From a virus: 37,156 bases of DNA. A program made the translations under genes and the position numbers. The stretch is taken from IMG/VR virus record IMGVR_UViG_3300044946_000150, positions 1-37,156 of that record; one strand, written 5' to 3'. The notes under the pieces were generated by a model. That model did no database searches and was not told where the DNA came from. It saw only the letters and a list, made by a program, of their open reading frames with translations. Numbering within the stretch: position 1 is the stretch's first letter; the number at the start of each line of letters is the position of its first letter. Shown here piece by piece: positions 35,185 to 37,156 of the stretch.

Positions 35185-35945
35185 CGGTATTCGCTGGCCT
35201 TGAGCATCCAATTTCTCCATGTCGCCTCCCAGTCGAGTTTCGTTGCGGCTTGGCCGGTTTTCGCGGTCCAGTAGTTGCGGAATTTCTCGGTTTCGCGTTT
35301 GCCGTCGACGTGTTCGCTGATGTTGGTGTCGAACCAGGCGCGCATTTCGGGGGTGACGCGGAAATCGTCGGGGAGGCGGGTGCCTTTGCGTCGCGGTGGC
35401 TTGGGGGCGTTGGCGGCCGGCGTTTGCGCCGGCGGTTCGTGAGCCGCCCCGTTCGTAACGCCGTTACGTTGCGCGGACCCAAGCTCTTGTAGTTCGGGTA
35501 CGGGACGGGACGGGACGCCGTTACTACCCTCGTTACTAACGCCGTTACTAACAGCGTTACGCCTTTCGGCCTGCCGTTCGCGCCATTCCTGCTGGCGGCG
35601 GGCGTTATCGAGGCGGTCCGCATGCACCCGCTCGGCACTCGGCTGGTACTCCAGATAGTCGTGGATGACCCATCCGTCCCCGTTGTGGGGCGCAACGCAC
35701 CTGTCGGACGGGCAGGTCTCGTCGCCGAGATGCCAGAGTCGCCGGATCACGAGCTCGGCAGCGAAGCGGATCGGCGTTCGCACCCGCGCACACACGTCGT
35801 CGAGATCGTCCTTGGACACGAATCCGTCTGTGAGGTTTCGCGCGCACCAGAAGATCGCCGAGACGTGCAGGCGGAATGCAGCATCCGAAAGGCCTGCCGT
35901 CTTCCTGTGAATCGGGAACTGGTCATCGAAGCGGACCCAGGGCAT
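35181..35945 (-). CDS. Replication initiator-like protein (winged helix)
   Basis: The 254-residue protein (MPWVRFDDQFPIHRKTAGLS) has an N-terminal winged-helix pattern at residues 1-110, with DAAFRLHVSAIFWCARNLTD, GFVSKDDLDDVCARVRTPIR, VIRRLWHLGDETCPSDRCVA, HNGDGWVIHDYLEYQPSAER. This is typical of phage DnaD/replisome-organiser proteins. A low-complexity linker at 115-180 has NAVSNGVSNEGSNGVPS, and the C-terminus (RLPDDFRVTPEMRAWFDTNI, KFRNYWTAKTGQAATKLDWE) resembles phage replication-protein ends. The linker coincides with 12-bp iterons, as in lambda O. It would load host replication machinery. No helicase gene is present. Confidence 0.8.
   Translation of the reverse strand: MPWVRFDDQFPIHRKTAGLSDAAFRLHVSAIFWCARNLTDGFVSKDDLDDVCARVRTPIRFAAELVIRRLWHLGDETCPSDRCVAPHNGDGWVIHDYLEYQPSAERVHADRLDNARRQQEWRERQAERRNAVSNGVSNEGSNGVPSRPVPELQELGSAQRNGVTNGAAHEPPAQTPAANAPKPPRRKGTRLPDDFRVTPEMRAWFDTNISEHVDGKRETEKFRNYWTAKTGQAATKLDWEATWRNWMLKASEYR
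35519..35560. other. Candidate replication origin: 12-bp iterons in the initiator gene
   Basis: CGTTAC begins at 35519, 35531, 35543 and 35555, exactly 12 bases apart. The first three copies extend to CGTTACTA. Further CGTTACG and CGTAACG copies lie at 35463 and 35454. In several phages, such as lambda, origin iterons lie inside the initiator gene. The repeats also encode the NGVS/NEGS tetrapeptides, so function as DNA and as linker are not separable by sequence alone. Confidence 0.6.
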
Positions 35946-36328
35946 TAGTCCCGTGCTCCCTTGCTGCTATTGCAGGGGCCGCAGAGGGTCTGGAGATTGT
36001 CGAGGTCGTCCGTGCCGCCCTTGGACACGGGTGTGATGTGGTCGACGGTGAGGCCGCGGTGCGAGCCGCACCGTCGGCAGGTCCAGTCATCGCGGTCCCA
36101 CACCTTGCGCGACTTGGCGTGCGGCATCTTCCGGCGCGTCGACTTCGTCCGCCCCGGTGCGACATATCCCTCCTGCTGGGCTGCCCAGGCGATGCGTGAG
36201 CACGCGTCCGTGATCGGCTCTCCCGAGCCCCAGCCGAGTTCCCGGCAGGCTTGGAAGAGCTCGAGGGCGGCTATGCGCGCCCGCTCGTCGAGCTCATGCT
36301 CGCGGGCCACGTCCTCGTCGTACGTCAT
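35945..36328 (-). CDS. HNH endonuclease (second)
   Basis: The 127-residue protein (MTYDEDVAREHELDERARIA) has an N-terminal helical region, then a zinc-HNH core: RKVWDRDDWTCRRCGSHRGL, TVDHITPVSKGGTDDLDNLQ, TLCGPCNSSKG. The His in VDHI, the Asn and the CxxC-Asn match the HNH family. It lies next to the replication initiator. It may be a homing or recombination nuclease. It is distinct from the HNH beside the terminase. Confidence 0.85.
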   Translation of the reverse strand: MTYDEDVAREHELDERARIAALELFQACRELGWGSGEPITDACSRIAWAAQQEGYVAPGRTKSTRRKMPHAKSRKVWDRDDWTCRRCGSHRGLTVDHITPVSKGGTDDLDNLQTLCGPCNSSKGARD

Positions 36329-36356
36329 TCAGCCGCTCCGTTCTGGTGGTGTCTGG

Positions 36357-37013
36357 TCACTGGCCGGCTGCTGCGGACGCGGCGAGCTGCTCGAGCAGGT
36401 GGGCTCCGACGACCTGCGTGTACGCCGGCGGTATCGCCTGGGAGAGGCCTTCGCCGGTCATCCAGTCGATGTCCATGACCCGCGACCCGACCCAGGACCC
36501 GATGTTGCCGGTGACGGAGATGTTGTAGCCCTCGAGGTACTGCTTCTTGCGCTTGAACGTGCTGGTGAGCACGCGGTGGCGGGGGTGTGGGAGCTGGGGC
36601 GGCAACATGTAGTCGCCGAACTCGAACCACCTGTGTCGGTAGGTTCGGAGGCCGAACATGGCGCCGCAGAGCATCAGGTCGACGCGCATCGGCGAGCCAG
36701 GCACGTTCTCGATCACCCAGGGCGCCCGGACCCCCCCCAGCGCTTCCCGGGTCGCGGCGAGGAGATAACCGGTGCCGTTCGGTCCGGAGAGGGATCTCAG
36801 CGACGTGTGGTCGTGGCAGGGCGGTGAGGCGTGCACGGCGTCGAACTCGTGCCCGTGCTCGGCGAGGTACTCGAGCGCGTCGCCCTGGTGGAACTCGAAC
36901 GGATAGCGGGACTGGGGTTCGATGTCGACGCCGACGACGTCGAACCCGGCGCGGTGGTAGCCCATGCCGGCGCCGCCCTGCTTGCAGTAGAGGTCGAGCA
37001 GCCTGGGCCTCAC
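36357..37013 (-). CDS. C5-type DNA methyltransferase, small
   Basis: The 218-residue protein starts at GTG 37013, overlapping the stop of the coiled-coil gene (GTGA). Motif I is LLDLYCKQGGAGMGYHRAGF, motif IV SPPCHDH, motif VI VIENVPG, and motif VIII RHRWFEFG; the C-terminal motif is GEGLSQAIPPAYTQVVGAHL. The catalytic Cys is in PPC, with His after it rather than the usual Gln. The target-recognition region is short (about 50 residues). No restriction partner is seen. It probably protects phage DNA against host restriction. Confidence 0.85.
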   Translation of the reverse strand: MRPRLLDLYCKQGGAGMGYHRAGFDVVGVDIEPQSRYPFEFHQGDALEYLAEHGHEFDAVHASPPCHDHTSLRSLSGPNGTGYLLAATREALGGVRAPWVIENVPGSPMRVDLMLCGAMFGLRTYRHRWFEFGDYMLPPQLPHPRHRVLTSTFKRKKQYLEGYNISVTGNIGSWVGSRVMDIDWMTGEGLSQAIPPAYTQVVGAHLLEQLAASAAAGQ

Positions 37014-37156
37014 GACCGCCACCACTCGTGCGGCTTGTCGCGCCACACCCCCGGCGTCATCAGCAGCTGCTCGGCCGGGCCCGGCGTCGTGACGTCGATG
37101 GTCGGCGTCGCACGCCACGGCGTGGCCTTGGCCGGCGCCTGGTGGAGTCGGCGCCC
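37010..37156 (-). CDS. 3' part of the coiled-coil gene that crosses the join
   Basis: This stretch holds the last 49 codons of the protein described at 1-304, ending DKPHEWWRS at 37010. Bases 37030-37156 duplicate 1-127, so in the circular unit only 37010-37029 adds new coding sequence. Confidence 0.75.
   Translation of the reverse strand, partial: GRRLHQAPAKATPWRATPTIDVTTPGPAEQLLMTPGVWRDKPHEWWRS
37030..37156. repeat. Terminal 127-bp direct repeat, right copy
   Basis: These bases are identical to 1-127. They mark the assembly overlap of a probable circular genome. Confidence 0.95.

Noticed and set aside
34577-35695. Long 372-codon minus-strand frame
   Set aside because: The upstream part is a shadow of the initiator gene and of the 88-residue gene. 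The real gene begins at GTG 34888 with an RBS.

Overview
The window is the essentially complete genome of a temperate, long-tailed (siphovirus-type) phage or excised prophage of a high-GC actinobacterium. The first 127 bases (1-127) recur exactly as the last 127 (37030-37156). A reading frame runs without a break through the join, so I read the molecule as a circle of about 37,029 bp with an assembly overlap rather than a linear genome with biological terminal repeats. The actinobacterial host is inferred from the very high GC, frequent GTG starts, a WhiB-family protein, a GntR/UTRA regulator, and small zinc-binding genes of the kind common in actinophages. The host genus cannot be named from the sequence.

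Layout. (1) 1-7.8 kb, minus strand: an early operon of mostly small genes joined by 4-base stop/start overlaps. It contains a Cro-like repressor, a BRO-N antirepressor, a Rad52-like annealing protein and a DUF6745-type protein with 41 tetrapeptide repeats. (2) 7.8-9.0 kb, plus strand: the immunity module, with an immunity repressor, a MerR/excisionase-like protein and a small ORF. A compact divergent promoter region separates it from the early operon. (3) 9.0-12.1 kb: tyrosine integrase, a structured intergenic region with a tRNA-fMet-like gene (the likely attachment neighbourhood), a GntR regulator and two divergent small genes. (4) 12.1-31.7 kb, minus strand: the late operon read right to left. 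The order is terminase small subunit, a Cys-rich mini-protein, terminase large subunit, portal, prohead protease, major capsid, head fibres and connectors, tail terminator, major tail protein, frameshifted tail chaperones, tape measure, minor tail proteins, lysin and a holin-like protein. (5) 31.6-37 kb, minus strand: accessory and replication genes. These comprise two HNH endonucleases, many short Cys-pair proteins, a WhiB protein with an extra helix-turn-helix, a replication initiator carrying internal iterons, and a C5-type DNA methyltransferase that leads across the join back into region 1.

How it works together. The repressor and the Cro/antirepressor pair sit back to back and probably set the lysis/lysogeny decision. 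Integrase, the candidate excisionase and the tRNA region would handle integration and excision. No polymerase, primase or helicase gene is present. The initiator, with its candidate origin repeats, probably recruits host replication, aided by the Rad52-like annealing protein. Packaging is probably of the HK97/cos type, because terminase and portal are HK97-like and an HNH gene lies beside the terminase.

The most interesting signals are these: 12-bp iterons inside the initiator gene; a tail-chaperone slippery heptamer; a prohead protease with three C-terminal zinc ribbons; a WhiB-HTH fusion; an initiator-like tRNA; hairpins that cover the start codon of the excisionase candidate and the ribosome-binding site of the capsid gene; and a five-unit combinatorial 12-bp repeat array.
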